This document shows positions 63,866-64,000 of a stretch of 64,000 bases of DNA, piece by piece. The DNA lies in contig CM057066.1 of NCBI GenBank assembly GCA_029945375.1, forward strand, positions 1,922,001-1,986,000. The letters run 5' to 3'. How positions within the stretch are numbered: the stretch's first letter is position 1; each line of letters begins with the position of its first letter. The stretch comes from Agaricus subrufescens. Its lineage: Eukaryota; Basidiomycota; Agaricomycetes; Agaricales; Agaricaceae. The translations under genes and the position numbers were made by a program. Below the pieces are notes generated by a model, which saw nothing but the letters and a program-made list of their open reading frames with translations, had not been told where the DNA came from and searched no databases.

Positions 63866-64000
63866 ACTAACTTACTCACTTGGTACATATGTCAAATATA
63901 TACACAAATTTGAAAAACTCAAAAAATTTTCTAAGTCCCTCAGCCACTGCTATGCACCATCGACACTGCCCTCATATAATGTTAGATTCATATACAATTT

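Noticed and set aside
1..64000. CRISPR arrays, bacterial operons or phage genes
   Set aside because: No spaced direct-repeat array is seen; the tandem repeats found are an LTR array and a minisatellite, and introns and chromodomains indicate a fungus.

Overview
The window looks like a fungal, probably basidiomycete (Agaricomycete), transposon graveyard. Support: chromodomain-bearing Ty3/Gypsy polyproteins, short 60-67 bp GT-AG introns in a cytochrome P450 remnant, a Gal4-type Zn2Cys6 motif, and no bacterial signals. More than 90 percent is LTR retrotransposon, and almost no host gene survives.

Three Ty3/Gypsy chromovirus families, named here A, B and C, are nested up to five deep. C1 (plus, remnant 1915-2731 and 9571-9754) holds A1 (2732-9570, target duplication GGAAC) and B1 (minus, 9755-46502). 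B1 holds A2 (11013-17863, TAAAC) and C2 (minus, 22904-45804, TGTTG). C2 holds B2 (plus, 29564-44301, CAATC), and B2 holds A3 (30418-37080, CTAAG). Exact 5-bp duplications and reading frames that rejoin to the base prove each step except the outer end of B1. To the right lie two degenerate Ty1/Copia parts on the minus strand (E, 46503-50388; F, about 51968-55394), split by a 1.58-kb inverted-repeat element bounded by TA. Then come the 3' end of a P450 gene (55396-55940), a fourth family A copy (A4, 56903-63739, CAGCA) and a tRNA-like SINE head at the right edge. At 1-1914 there are unassigned host-like ORFs and a small MITE-like element.

The most unusual content is what the chromoviruses carry between pol and the 3' LTR. 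Family A has two conserved sense ORFs (about 134 and 306 aa), each behind its own TATA-like box in all four copies. Family C has an antisense gene with its own TATA box, a perfect Zn2Cys6 cysteine pattern and a coiled coil. Family B has a 175-aa antisense ORF of identical length in two copies, facing away from a sense ORF that in B1 encodes a CX2C..H..C zinc-finger-like protein. None of these looks like env.

All three families appear to self-prime reverse transcription in the manner of Tf1/sushi elements: 10-13 nt in the LTR, 32-37 nt downstream of a TATA box, is the reverse complement of the sequence 1-2 nt after the 5' LTR. Families B and C have perfect -1 slippery heptamers touching the gag stop (AAATTTT and GGGAAAT). 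Older copies decay largely by CpG to TpG/CpA change, which makes many TGA stops and converts the second reverse-transcriptase aspartate to asparagine in B1 and C2.
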